Shown here piece after piece: positions 1 through 11,345 of a stretch of 64,000 nucleotides of DNA (positions are counted from its first letter, which is position 1; every line of letters starts with the position of its first letter). The translations under genes were made by a program, and so were the position numbers. The notes below the pieces were generated by a model. That model was given only the letters and a program-made list of their open reading frames with translations, was not told the origin of the DNA and searched no databases. The DNA comes from Helichrysum umbraculigerum (lineage: Eukaryota > Streptophyta > Magnoliopsida > Asterales > Asteraceae), in NCBI GenBank assembly GCA_949592205.1, contig CATIUR010000003.1, positions 152,023,259 to 152,087,258 of the forward strand. Reading direction: 5' to 3'.

Positions 1-1
1 T

Positions 2-2029
2 AGTGGACTAGTCAATTCTGGCAAGAGTTATGGTGGAGTGGCATTTGTAACGGATACCAATTCATCTTCTTCTACTTCTGGAGGTCAACATACAGCTTAT
101 CTCTCTGGCTCATCTCAAGGAAATCAACAACAGGCTCCAGTCTCACCAGCAATACAAGAGCAAGCTGCTATTTATACAGCTTTTCTGAGCTCTTACAAAG
201 ATTTGGTTACTCAACCAAACACAACTTTGGAGCTGATCAAGGAGGATTACAGACAACTGGATGACGATGATTTAGAACAAATGGACTTGAATTGGAACAT
301 TGCTATGATAACAAGAAGAGTTCAAAAATTCTTGCAACGGACTGGACGCAAGAGTTTAGAAGGCAATGAGAAGTCAGGATTTGGTTTTGATAAAAGCAAG
401 GTCCGATGTTATAACTGCCAGAATTTGGGTCATTTCGCTAGGGAATGCGAGAAACCCAAGATGCCACCATCGGGTCTTACTAAGCCTGATCCTCCAAAAG
501 CGACAGAAGAGGTCAAGTCGTTAGCTGTGGATAATGCTTTGGTCGTTTTTGAGCCAACTACTCATGACTGGAATGCGGAGGCAGCAAAATTTCAACAGTG
601 TCTGATGGCTCACATTACACCTGAGGTACAAAATGAACCAAATGAACCTTTAAACTGTATCTCATGCATTAATCTAACTGAATCTCTGAAGGCTTTTCAA
701 AAGGACAACCAAGAGTTGCGAGACAAAGTTGTAAAACTTAATGAGTCAAACAAGTTTTTGAAAGAAAATGAAAAACTTTATGAAAAACATATTGAAGCTC
801 ATAAGTTAGATACTCAAACTTATAAAGCGAAAGTTTTTAGTCAACAGGATGCAATTAAAAGTTATCTTACTAAAATTGAACTGTTAAACAAAGAGCTTTC
901 TGACTTAAAAACTGAGTATGGAAATTATCAAGATAAAGTCTTGGGTTCATCCTCTGCAACAATGATCTTTAATGAAATTGTTAGCAATCATAAGCAAGAT
1001 AGAAAGAGTAAGGGAGGAAAAGGAATAGGTTTTGTTGAAATAGCACCACCTACTACTTATACTCCTTTACCTGTTAAGGAAAGCCCTGATGAGATTCCTG
1101 TTGATTATGCTAAGTTATTGGGTATCAAGGGTAAAGTGGCTAAAACTAACAAATAGGAGAAGGAGAAAACCATGAGGCCAGAGTATCCCACTCCTAAGTT
1201 TGTTAAGCCAATGAATGAATCTCCTGTTAGTGTTGAGGAGATTGTTGAACAAAAGAATGAATCTTCAGTCTGTTTTGAAGAGATCGTTGAGATTGAGGAC
1301 ATTACGGATCAGGAGTATCCTGAAGTTAAGAAAGTTGAAGTTAAACCTGAAAAAGCGGTTTCAAAAGTTGAACCTGAAATTAAGGTTCAACCAAATAAGG
1401 GAAAAGCCAAGGTTTTAAATTCGAAACAACAAACTTTACAGTCACCTGTAAAGATTTTGCAACATAAAGTAGTAAATGAAAAATATTCGTATGATAAACC
1501 TTCAACTTCAACCTCTCAACCAAAACAAACATTTTCTAAGACGTGTACGCAATGTTCATGTTCTAGAAATGTTTCTCCACCTCCTGTGGTAATTCCTCAG
1601 CCTCATCCGTTTGTTGAGACTCGTTCTTGTTTCTACTGCAAGAGACAAGGACATTTGATCCGTGACTGTCCCAAGCTGTCAAATCAGCGCTATGGGAGAG
1701 AGATGCCTAGGACATCTGTTTATAGAAATTCTTTTTTGAAATCTCCACCTAGGCGTTACTCAAACTCTCCCAAGCCTGTCTTGAAGCCAAGTAATGTTGA
1801 GCAAAAACCTTTGCCAATTCAAAAGCCCAACATTACTTCTAATGTCAATTCCGAACCTTCTAAAGTTTGGAAAAGAAAAGAGTCTGATGTTGACACTTCA
1901 GTCGTCAACAATAACACATCAGATAAAAATTCTCATTTGTTTAAAAATAAAATCCTATCTGACGTGCTTATTGTTGATGACCATGGAAGACCTAAGTCTG
2001 TAAAGGCTTGGGTCTCCGTTTCTCACTAA
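2..2029 (+). pseudogene. gag: SIRE-type Copia Gag, partial, one in-frame stop
   Basis: Gag packages element RNA into cytoplasmic particles. The frame is open from base 2 to a TAG at 1154-1156, then continues in the same frame to a TAA at 2027-2029, so one nonsense codon splits it. A CX2CX4HX4C zinc knuckle lies at about 407-448 and a second, of the same spacing, at about 1628-1669. Between them is a Lys/Glu/Asn-rich, coiled-coil-like stretch (about 660-960). The N-terminal capsid part is cut by the window edge. Pol follows in a different frame, which normally needs a frameshift or, as proposed in the findings, splicing. The family call is firm; whether the TAG is suppressed cannot be told from sequence. 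Confidence 0.85.
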
Positions 2030-2052
2030 TCTCTTTCTTTTATGTGTTGCAG

Positions 2053-5000
2053 CAGTCAGAACGTGTGAAAGATAGCTTATGGTATATGGATAGTGGCTGC
2101 TCGCGACACATGACTGGCGATGTGTCTCTTCTGACGGATATTAAACTATACTCGGGAGGATACGTTGCTTTTGCAGGAGATTCAGGAGGAACTATTTTTG
2201 GAAAGGGAACGCTAACAAATGGAAAGGTTAGCTTTGAGAATGTGAATTATGTGGCAGAACTGACTCACAACTTGCTGAGCGTATCACAAGTTTGTGATAA
2301 GGATTACACCACGTCATTCACAAAGACTGAATGTGTCATATTGAAGCCTGGGTATGTCATTCCTGAGGAATGGGTATTGATGCGTGCACCTAGAAAGAAT
2401 GACACCTATGTGATGAACATGCAAACTGTGGAGACTACAAGTGACTATACTTGTCTCCTTTCAAAGGCTTCTGAAAAGGAATCACTCCTTTGGCACAGAC
2501 GAATGGGACATATTCATTTCCGTAAAATGAATTTTCTGATTAGTAATGATTTAGTGAGGGGAGTTCCAAAACAGTCATTTGCTTTAAAAGACGACTGCAT
2601 TTCTTGTCACAAAGGAAAACTCCACAAGAAGTCCCACAAGTCTAAGGTTGTGAATTCTATTGCTGCTCCATTGGAACTACTGCATATGGATCTTTTCGGT
2701 CCAGTTTCTACAAAGAGCATTGGTGGTCGGTCTTACTGCTTGGTAGTTACTGATGACTACTCAAGGTTTTCGTGGGTTTATTTTTTTGACCACAAAGGGG
2801 GAGACTCCTGATATTCTGGTGTACTTGTTGGATAAGTTGGAAAATCTGTGCAACTTAAAGGTGAAAAGGATACGAAGCGACAATGGAACTGAATTCAAAA
2901 ACTCAACTCTCGAATTGTTTTGTGCTACAAGAGGTATTGAGCATCAATTTAGTGCCCCGAGGACTCCACAACAGAATGGAGTTGCAGAAAGAAAGAACAG
3001 GACAATCATCGAGACATCTTGGACTATGTTAGCTGATTCCAAGTTACCAATCATCTTCTGGGCTGAGGCAGTTAATACTGCCTGTTATGTTCTCAACATA
3101 GTGCTCACGGTTAAGAAAAAGAACAAGACGTCTTATGAACTTTTCAATAACCGTAAGCCAAATCTGCAGTTTTTAGAACCATTTGGGTGTCCATGCATGA
3201 TCATGATTACAAAAGATGAGGTCTCTAAGTTTGGCAATAAAGCTGTTGAAGGGATTTTTCTTGGATATTCAGTCAATTCTTCGAACAAAAGAGTCTACAA
3301 CAAATCAACGCATCAGATTGAGGAACATTTTGAGGTGAAATGTTTAAGGTATACAGAACCTTCTCAAGGGACGGGTCCGGATTGGTTTTTTAACTATGGA
3401 AACCTCTTTAATTCTTTCAATATTCCGGAAGAAGATGATACGGAAGAATTGGTTTCTATGCTTCATGGACTTGATCTTACTCAAGATACACCAGTTAATA
3501 AATCATCCGACCCATCTCCTAATGCAACACCCGCACCTCCACCAACTAATCCTACACCTTCACCAATAACAACTACACCTTCACCAATAACAACTACACC
3601 TTCACCAACAACAATCACACCACCACCATTAACACATACTCCATTACCCACAACACCCTCATCGGATGTTCCATCTACTTCCAAGTACAACTATACAAAG
3701 GAGCTTCCATATGATCCAAATATGCCTCCTTTAGAAGAACCTCAAGAAGAAGATGTAGAGGAAGAATCAATGGCCTACTCTCACTTCTATACTCCTCAAG
3801 ATGAGGAAGAAGAAGAGTTAGTCTTTCCTGAGTCTGTTGCTACTCCTGCGACTGAGGGAGATTTGAACAATCTGGGTGTGGATCTTGTGCCAACCGCCAT
3901 ACCAGAAACTCGTATACATAAGGATCACCCCATTGATAATATCATTGGTGATCCTCATGCATCTGTTCAAACACGACAACAAGCAAAACAGACTTCAGCT
4001 CAGCAGATTTTGGGACTTATTGCTCATATAGATTCATGTCATTTGTCTCAAATTGAACCTAAAAAGGTTGATCAAGCCTTAAAAGATCCATCATGGGTCG
4101 AGGCTATGCAGGAGGAACTGCAGCAAATAAACAAGATGAATGTTTGGGAAATTGTTCCTCTACCCAAGGGTGCTCACTTGACGGGTACTCGTTGGGTTTA
4201 CCGTAATAAGATGGATGATCGTGGGGCGGTTATTCGAAATAAAGCCCGTCTGGTAGTTCAAGGATATAGTCAACAAGAGGGTATTGACTATGATGAAGTT
4301 TTCGCTCCTGTCGCACGTTTGGAATCAATTCGAATTTTTCTAGCCTATGCTTCTTTTAAAGGATTCCGAGTGTATCAACTTGATGTAAAGTGTGCTTTTC
4401 TATACGGAGACATCGACGCAGTGATTTATGTGTGTCAGCCTCCTGGTTTTGAAGACCCAAAGCATCCAAATTATGTTTGCAAGCTGAAGAAAGCTTTATA
4501 TGGTCTTCATCAATCTCCTCGACTTTGGTATGAGAGACTTGCCAAGTACTTGCTGAAGAATGGTTTTGATAGAGGACAGATTGATAGCACGCTTTTCATC
4601 AAAAGGGAAGGAGCGGATTTATTACTTGTGCAGGTTTATGTGGATGACATAATATTCGGATCAACAAATGATCAGTTGTGCAAGGATTTTGAAAGACTGA
4701 TGAAAGCTGAGTTTGAAATGAGTGCTATGGGGGAACTTACGTTCTTTTTGGGACTACAGGTCGAGCAATCTGACAATGGAATTTATATACACCAATCAAA
4801 ATATGTCACTGACATGTTGAAGCGGTATGAATTGCTTGATTGTAAACATTATGGCACTCCAATTGATATGAAACACAATCTTGGACCTAATGAGGAAGAT
4901 GAAGATTGCAAGGAGAAAGACTATCGCTCGATGATAGGCTCTCTCATGTACCTGACTGCCTCAAGACCAGATATAGTGTTTGCCGTTTCACTCTGCTCTC

Positions 5001-5590
5001 GATTTCAAGCAAATCCGAAGGTGTCTCATATGAAGGCAGTAAAACGCATTTTTGGGTATCTCGCTTTTAGGCCATCTCTGGGTCTATGGTATTCAAACGA
5101 GAAAAACTTCGAGTTAACTGCCTATTCGGATTCGGATCTCGGTGGCTGCAAGGTAGATATGAAGTCAACTACACGAGGATGTCAGTTCCTTGGATCGCGC
5201 TTAGTTTCTTGGCAGTGCAAAAAACAGACTGCGGTTGCTATTTCCACGGCTGAGGCCGAGTATGTTGCTGCTGCAAGTTGCTGTTCTCAGGTTCTTTGGA
5301 TTCAGCACCAACTACGCGATTACGGGTTCAATCTCTCTATGACTCCTATTTACATTGATAATACAGCTGCTATATCTATAACACACAATCCCGTACAGCA
5401 CTCTAAGACCAAACATATCGAACTTAGGTTCCACTTTATACGGGATTGCTTTGAGAAACACCTTATAGATGTCGTACATATAGAAACCCTTAAGCAGTGT
5501 GCGGACCTTTTCACAAAAGCCTTTTTGCGATCACGTTTTATTGAACTGGTCAATATGATAGGTCTAAGGTTCTTTCAGTCAAAGAAATGA
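2053..5590 (+). pseudogene. pol: SIRE-type Copia Pol (PR-INT-RT-RH), frameshifted
   Basis: Domains in order: aspartic protease with DSG at about 2087; integrase HHCC finger (about 2490-2625), then catalytic HMDLFGP, DNGTEF and the GVAERKNRT glutamate region; Copia reverse transcriptase with YVDD at 4637-4648; RNase H with SDSDLGG and STAEAEY. The reading frame changes at a run of five G (2797-2801). Four G would keep HKGETPD in frame, so this looks like a one-base insertion. A Pro/Thr-rich linker at about 3490-3680 separates integrase from reverse transcriptase, with three near-identical 21-bp steps. The frame ends at a TGA at 5588-5590. Apart from the G-run shift I see no other break. Confidence 0.9.
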
Positions 5591-6785
5591 TTTGTGACTT
5601 GGATTTTTAAGTTTTTAAATTCATTAAAAAAAAAAATCGCAATAGCCACTCTTTATACTCTTTAGTATTAAAGAAAACGCAAGGTTGCAATATTTTTAAA
5701 ATAGACGTTGAAGTTGTGTCTGTAAACAACTTGGGATATGATAGTACATCGGGTGACATGCACAAAATGGAATTTTAAGGTTTATCTTGGATGTGTCAGT
5801 AGGTTTATCTGACACACTTAAAACAGTTTCTATCTAAATTGTCTTCATCACACGATGTATTGGTAGGCATGATACACACCGGTTTGTGAGTGAGTAAGAA
5901 GTAATATTAAAACTTGTCTATTACTTTGTGAAAATTGTTATATGATGTATGACATAGGCCTTAATTGATAAATGGAAGTACTGTCATACACTGTCATAAT
6001 TATTATGTAAATGTAAAATTGGCATATAGTAATAATATGGTTATTCGCCTAACTAATGGTGACTATTGTTGTACTCACGTACAGACCTGAATCCATTAGT
6101 TATGCAAATAGTCTCAAACTTGTTATGTTCATACTAAGGGACCCTCTGTTGTACTAAGTACAGATCTGGGGCCACTAGTATCTTCATAGTCGGTTTGATG
6201 TATGCCTAAATTTGAAGGTCAAGTGTATGTTACAAGATAGCCGAGATAAACTTGGTCTTGTAATATCTACCTTGTCTGTAAAATATGCAGTGTAATGCGT
6301 TTTACTAAAGTTTATCAGTATATCATATAATAGGTTTCACAAAATTAATATTCATACTAACAATAAAGGTTAGCTCACAAATACGGATGTAACATGTTTA
6401 GGTGGACAAACAATACCAATAATCGTCTTGAAATAATTTTTATAGTATGTGTTTTAAATGTGCCAAGTAAATTTAAAGTGGACCAATATACTGATGATCG
6501 AAATAACACTTACTATTCCTAATAATTGCATGTTATTCCGATATGATCCCTAATCAGACAAAACAACTCCATCACCAAAAACAGAGTGTTAGTAATTTTA
6601 CTTAATTTTATTTTATTTTTAATTTTAATTTTATTTTGTATTTTATTCTATGTTCTTTTTCCCAAGTCACGAGTCATTTCAATATTATTTGCTGAATAAA
6701 ATTACGTGTTAGCTGTTTTGAAAATTCAAAATCGACTCAAGTAACATCCTAACCGATTTATGCGACGTCAACCTTGCCGTCACTA

Positions 6786-7544
6786 GCGACGTCCCACACT
6801 ACGTCGCAAGTAGGGTTAGACTATATATAGTCTCAACCGCGACGTAACTCGTCACACTATTTCATACTCACTAGCGACGTAGCGTGCGACGTGAGCTCTG
6901 GCGATTGCGACGCAGCGAGTTTTTCGTCCATATTTGGTTCGTTTGGGATTTTGAGCTGTTTGTCTTCCGATCCATTCACGTAAACTGGTTCTACTCGTTA
7001 TTCCGCACACTTAGGTACTAATCTTACCCTTTTTCACCGTGTATTTTTGCTTTAATTGTTAAATGAATATTGCGGTTTTTAGGGTTTTTCGGTTTGGGAT
7101 CAATTAGCTATGTAATCGTGATCTACACATCGTTTAATTTAGGTTTTTGTGATCACCGATCGTTGCTGCACCTTGTAGTGCATTTAATCTTGAAAAACCC
7201 CAAATTTCAAATCTTAGGGTTTCTGGGTTCTGGGTTCGCGCTTGAATGTTCATCAGTGCGACGTCGGCTGCGACGTCGTAGCCTACGTCGCATTATTTTT
7301 ATAATTAGTTAATTGTCTGCGCCGTCTCATTTTCTGCGATGTTCTGAGCGACGTCTTATTCTACGTCACACCATTTTTAATGTGATTAAATTCACAATTA
7401 ATAGCAACATGCGACGTCCCCTTTAACGTCGCTCGCATTTTTTTTGCGCCGTCACGGGCTACGTCGCTATTGTTATTATTTTGATTGTCTGCGACGTACT
7501 TTTCTACGTCGCTATCTGACATGCGACGTCACTTACAACGTCGC
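6786..7544. repeat. cluster of 22-bp inverted repeats, GCGACGT-N8-ACGTCGC
   Basis: Units with exactly eight bases between the arms occur at 6786-6807, 7270-7291, 7411-7432, 7491-7512 and 7523-7544 (perfect arms), and at 7258-7279, 7348-7369 and 7446-7467 (one mismatch or a shortened arm). Spacer sequences are unrelated to each other while their length stays at eight. The same unit recurs in the 3' LTR of this element. Confidence 0.9.
6821..6830 (+). promoter_or_regulatory. TATA-like box upstream of the extra ORF
   Basis: CTATATATAG stands in a less AT-rich stretch, just downstream of the first inverted-repeat unit (6786-6807). It would place a start site near 6,855-6,865. Inferred from sequence only. 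Confidence 0.4.
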
Positions 7545-8140
7545 TAGTTACAGGAAATTTGTTATTTTTTTAAGAAATTAAAATGTTGTGTTTTTCTGAC
7601 TGTTAAATTCTGTCCAGCAATGGCGGGTGATTTCTTTCAGTTCCTCGCTGAATGAGAAAGATTGTGTTCACTGCTTCTGCCCAAAGAGTGTCACTACTCG
7701 CCCCTCCTCGGCTAGAAGGATTATCTTCCAGTCGTGGATCCTTTTGTGCTTTATGGTGATCAACCGCCTAAAAGCTACTATCTGGTCACTTAGATATGAC
7801 CATTTTTGTCTCAGTTGGCTAATGATCCGGTGGGATTCTCTTCTTGTCCTGAATCTTGGTTTTATGGTCTGGATGAATTCCTTCACTGTCCTGGATCTTG
7901 GCCTTCTGGTCTGGTGGGATACCATCCTTGTCTTGGATTTTGGCCTGACCTTGTCTTGAATTTTGGCTGTATTTGTGTAACCGGGATCTTTGGTATAGGT
8001 TTAGGGTTTAGGGTTTAGGATTTGATATGTTTATTTGTAACTTTGTACTTATTTAACATATCAATGAAACCTATCGTTTGTGACAAGTTTGGTATATTTT
8101 GTTCGTTCTAACGCTTTTCGAGAATATATTTTATGTTTCT

Positions 8141-8151
8141 GTTTTTTGCAG
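8141..8151 (+). other. candidate 3' splice site before the extra ORF
   Basis: A pyrimidine tract, GTTTTTTGCAG, is followed by AT and then the ATG at 8,154. This fits a 5' UTR intron and is the reason for taking 8,154 as the start and not the in-frame upstream ATG at 8,133, which would lie inside the intron. Confidence 0.5.
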
Positions 8152-8153
8152 AT

Positions 8154-10800
8154 ATGGCTTTAGTATTTGAGGCGCGTCATAATACTGCTGCTTATCTTGA
8201 TGATACTTCTGATAAGGCGGCACCATATCGTCAAATGATCGCATTTTTGAGACGTTCGAGGGTATTTCATGCCATTGCTGACAACACGGTTGTTTTTGGG
8301 AATCTGATAAACCCATTTTGGAAAAACGCCACCGTTATTACTGATAACAACGTTCGACGGTTGGTTTCCACAGTTCTTGATACTGAGATCACAATTACTG
8401 AACAGAGCATTAGGGAACTTCTTCAGCTAAACGATCAACCAGATATGCCTGTTAGCTATGAGCCAAGTTTTGTTGCGGGGGCTATGCAACGAATTGGATA
8501 TCCTGGCATTCCCAATGATCAATACCGAAAAGCGAATCTCACACGTGTTTGGAGATATTTGATGCACGTAGTTATCGTCTGTTTGGGAAATCGAAAAGGT
8601 GGTACGGATGGGATGAGCAGGAGTTTGGCTTCTGCTATGTTAGCTTTGGTCTACAATAAGCCTTTCAACTTTTCTGGTTTTATATTCAAGGCCATGGTAG
8701 ATAATGCAAACGCCGGAGATCAGAAATGGATCTTATATCCTCGTTTTATTCAGCTTCACATCAATCACCATCATCCAGCTCTTCAGGCAATGGGTGATAA
8801 TGATCAGAGACTGAAGATTTCACCGATGCAGAATCGGATCTTTACTGTTTGTGCTGGTTTTGAAAAAGGGGTTCAGGCGCCACCAGATGTTGCTTTATTT
8901 GGTGCTATTGTGAATGAGAATTACGTGCCGCCTCCGGAACCTCAGTACATGGATGTTCCAGCACCGCAGCAACCGCAACAACCACTTGTGAACATCCCTG
9001 TTCAAGCTGCGGGGGAGCATGTGGATGCTATCTTGGAAAATATTGAGGAATTTGGGCATGTCGAATCGGAACATTCAGCGTCTCATGATACGGTTGAGGG
9101 ATCGGATTCTGAAACTGAAACTGACGGGGGTTCAACACCTCCTGGTTCTGATGGTGCTGTCCCGCACCCAAATGAGATAGATTTAATTCAACGCACACAA
9201 CCGCGTAGAGCCAAGAGAATTGCACGTTGTATCAGTGAAGGTCGACGTTATGTTGCACGGAATACCGGGAAACGCATTCGAGGCAGTGATGACCCAACCG
9301 ATGCAGATTTTCAGCTTCGTCATCGCCGTCCTCGTCAGTCTTCTTCTGCAACAGCTTCTGCAAATCCACCTCGTCAGTCTTCTTCTGAAACAGCTCCTGT
9401 TATTCCACCTCCTCAACAGGTTTTCGCTGTTGAGCCCACTCCAGCATTTATGCAGAAAATGATGGATGATATGCGGAAGATGCAGCAAAAGATGGATGCT
9501 CAAGATGAAAAGATTGCTGCGCAAGCTGCACTAATCGAGGTTCAAGCTAAGGAGCTTGAGGAAACAAAGCTCCGGGTTAATGTTTTGGAAGCTAGGTCTA
9601 GTGCCTCGGGGGAGATTGGGTCTGGGGGCCCAAATGTAGAGTCACTAGGACCTGAAAATGTAACCCCACTCCTGTAATTGAAAATGTTAATGAAACTGTT
9701 CCTCGTTTGGATTATTTTTGTGTTGATGATATTCCAGGACAACAGAGAATGGCCAGTGGAGTTGGTTCTGAGGCAGAATCTGAGAATGTTTTCGATATGG
9801 ATGATGATGTTTCGATTGAAGATGAACAGTTAGATTCAGATGAAGCTTATGATGATGCACAATCCGGGGAAGCTTACGATGGTGCACCGATTATAGAATC
9901 TGACTCGAGTGAAGATGAGAAACCTGCTCAAGAATCGACTTCAACTCCAGCTCAAGAGACACAGGCACTGGACTCAGCAGTTCCTGAACCTGAATCTACG
10001 GATATTCCAAGGAAATACAATGCTGAAGAAAAGAAAGAAAGAAACAAGCAATGGTGGCCTAAAGGACGAAATCCAGTTCCTATTCCAGTTAAATGTCAAG
10101 TTTACCGGGTTAGTCGAAATTACACCGGAGTTATTAAAAGCTGGAAGTGTCAGAGAAATTTGTTTATGATTAAAAGAGCGGATGGAGTTCAGTACTTCAA
10201 AATGCGTTTTGATCGATTAAGCACGTTACCGAAAGGAGAGATTAATAGATTAGCTCAGCTTAATTTGATTAATCCATTTGAGAATGATTATGCCGAGTTT
10301 ATTCAGAGGAATTTATGTCGAGAAGTTTTATCGAAGAAATATTCCAAGTTGAAACCGACGTTGGGTACTCGGTATACGTTCAAAAAGAAAATTGATCCAG
10401 TTACAGGAAGCCTATGGTTAAAGTTCATTATCCACCAGCTAACTGTTTGACTGAGATACCTCTGGAACCAGTTCCTTATTATTTTCTGCGAAGACTTGTT
10501 AAATGGGAACTCGATTCACAAACTGGTGAAGCGGTTATTACTTTTGTTCCAGATTCAGAACCGTGGCCAGAAGTTGGAGGTATTTGGAATTTGAGACAAT
10601 CAACGTTTAGATTGTATGATCCGATGAGTTTGATTAACTTTCATGAAAAAGACTTGAGAAAACTCTATGATGATCGGATTCGTGTCGGTCAGAAAAATGA
10701 GTTTAACAAACGTTTAGCCGAACAATTTTACAAAGTTGTTACTGTTTGTGTAACTCATGGAATTCATGCTGATGGACAATTTCCTGCGGGCTGGGTTTAG
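8154..10800 (+). pseudogene. extra ORF (env-position ORF) of the SIRE element, two frameshifts
   Basis: The protein begins MALVFEARHN and is about 880 residues long if two one-base shifts are allowed. The frame runs 8154-9677, 9662-10450 and about 10414-10800, with breaks near 9,660 and 10,413. Residues 1-210 form a compact domain (motifs NPFWKNA, ITEQSIREL, NFSGFIF, LYPRFIQL). I recognise it as the family found in many Asteraceae SIRE copies, often mislabelled longin-like, and possibly related to a plant transposon-associated domain. Then come a Pro/Gln/acidic-rich region, a basic patch (about 9,200-9,340), a coiled coil (about 9,440-9,600), a long acidic stretch (about 9,770-10,000) and a conserved C-terminal domain starting WWPKGRNP. 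No signal peptide or membrane segment is evident, so an envelope role is not supported. Function unknown. Confidence 0.75.
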
Positions 10801-10830
10801 ATGATGAAACTTTTTGAAGACCAAGCTGAA

Positions 10831-10844
10831 GACACGGGGGAGTT
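10831..10844 (+). other. polypurine tract before the 3' LTR
   Basis: GACACGGGGGAGTT immediately precedes TGTTGATG, the likely first bases of the LTR. Plus-strand DNA synthesis would be primed here. It lies about 30 bases after the stop of the extra ORF. Confidence 0.6.
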
Positions 10845-10923
10845 TGTTGATGCAATTTGTGTGTCTGTCAGTTGGTCTAGCTCGTAGTTCGTTTTGTTGT
10901 TAGATTTGAGTTTCCTGACTCCT

Positions 10924-11025
10924 GCGACGTTGTCTGTAACGTCGCAGGTGTGACGTCAGGTTTTGGGCCTGCGACGTAGTCAACGTCGCATGGGCTTGGG
11001 CTTGCGACGTCGTGTGCGACGTCGC
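10924..11025. repeat. inverted-repeat cluster in the SIRE LTR, upstream of its TATA box
   Basis: Units GCGACGT-N8-ACGTCGC lie at 10924-10945 (the arms extend to 11 bp, 10921-10948) and 11004-11025; a variant with a five-base spacer lies at 10971-10989. A TGACGTCA palindrome, a bZIP-type core, lies at 10951-10958. Arm sequence and geometry match the cluster at 6786-7544. Confidence 0.85.
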
Positions 11026-11040
11026 AGGTGCCAGAGTTTG

Positions 11041-11047
11041 TATAAAT
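11041..11047 (+). promoter_or_regulatory. TATA box of the SIRE 3' LTR
   Basis: TATAAAT stands just downstream of the inverted-repeat cluster, about 90 bp before an AATAAA-like signal. This is the normal U3/R arrangement. Confidence 0.5.
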
Positions 11048-11345
11048 TCGTATTTACGTTTTCTGTTTAGGGTTGACGAAACCCTAAACGCCATTTGTCG
11101 AAATTCCCTGTAATCTGATTGACTATAATCGAATAAACAACGTTTTGATTCGTATTCTTTGTGTTTGATTATTCGTGTGATTGATTCGTGATCTAATTGT
11201 TATTTCCGCTAGCGATTAGATTGACTCGGTGCCGTAAGATCCAAGTATAGGGACAAACAATTTCAGATCTTAACTCTAAACGAGTAAAAAGTTATGCGCG
11301 TCCGAATTTGAGTTAAAAACCTGAGTTTTTGTCATGTTTCAGCTG

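Larger units (their letters stand above)
5591..8153 (+). promoter_or_regulatory. non-coding cassette between pol and the extra ORF, promoter-like
   Basis: There is no supported coding sequence here. The first kilobase is AT-rich. From 6,760 the sequence becomes rich in GCGACGT and ACGTCGC boxes. A TATA-like CTATATATAG lies at 6,821-6,830, followed by leader-like sequence, a possible splice donor (TTAG/GTACTA, about 7,014) and a convincing 3' splice site (GTTTTTTGCAG, ending 8,151) two bases before the ATG of the extra ORF. Seen: these elements and their order. Inferred: a dedicated promoter and 5' UTR intron for the extra ORF. Short ORFs inside (7,070-7,312 and 7,627-7,959) have no recognisable content. 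Confidence 0.5.
1..11345 (+). mobile_element. SIRE-type Ty1/Copia retrotransposon, 5' part outside the window
   Basis: Order on the plus strand: gag with two zinc knuckles, pol (protease, integrase, reverse transcriptase, RNase H), 2.5 kb of non-coding DNA, an extra ORF, a purine tract and a 3' LTR. Copia gene order (integrase before reverse transcriptase) is clear. The long two-knuckle gag and the extra ORF in the env position fit the SIRE/Maximus lineage. The copy is defective: a stop in gag, a frameshift in pol and two frameshifts in the extra ORF. The 5' LTR and primer site lie upstream of the window, so neither the target duplication nor the right end can be fixed; the LTR end is somewhere between about 11,260 and 11,345. 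Confidence 0.85.
10845..11345 (+). repeat. 3' LTR of the SIRE element (right end approximate)
   Basis: The LTR begins TGTTGATG. It contains three inverted-repeat units, a TATA box (TATAAAT, 11041-11047) and an AATAAA-type signal near 11,132. Possible CA ends are at about 11,260 (GGGACAAACA) and about 11,340 (CATGTTTCA). The other LTR is off the window, so the end cannot be chosen. Confidence 0.55.

Noticed and set aside
3481..3690. Reverse-strand Gly/Val-rich ORF in pol
   Set aside because: Antisense shadow of the Pro/Thr-rich linker between integrase and reverse transcriptase.
8154..9677. Calling the SIRE extra ORF an envelope or a synaptobrevin/longin protein
   Set aside because: No signal peptide, membrane segment, SNARE helix or longin features are visible; position alone is not enough.
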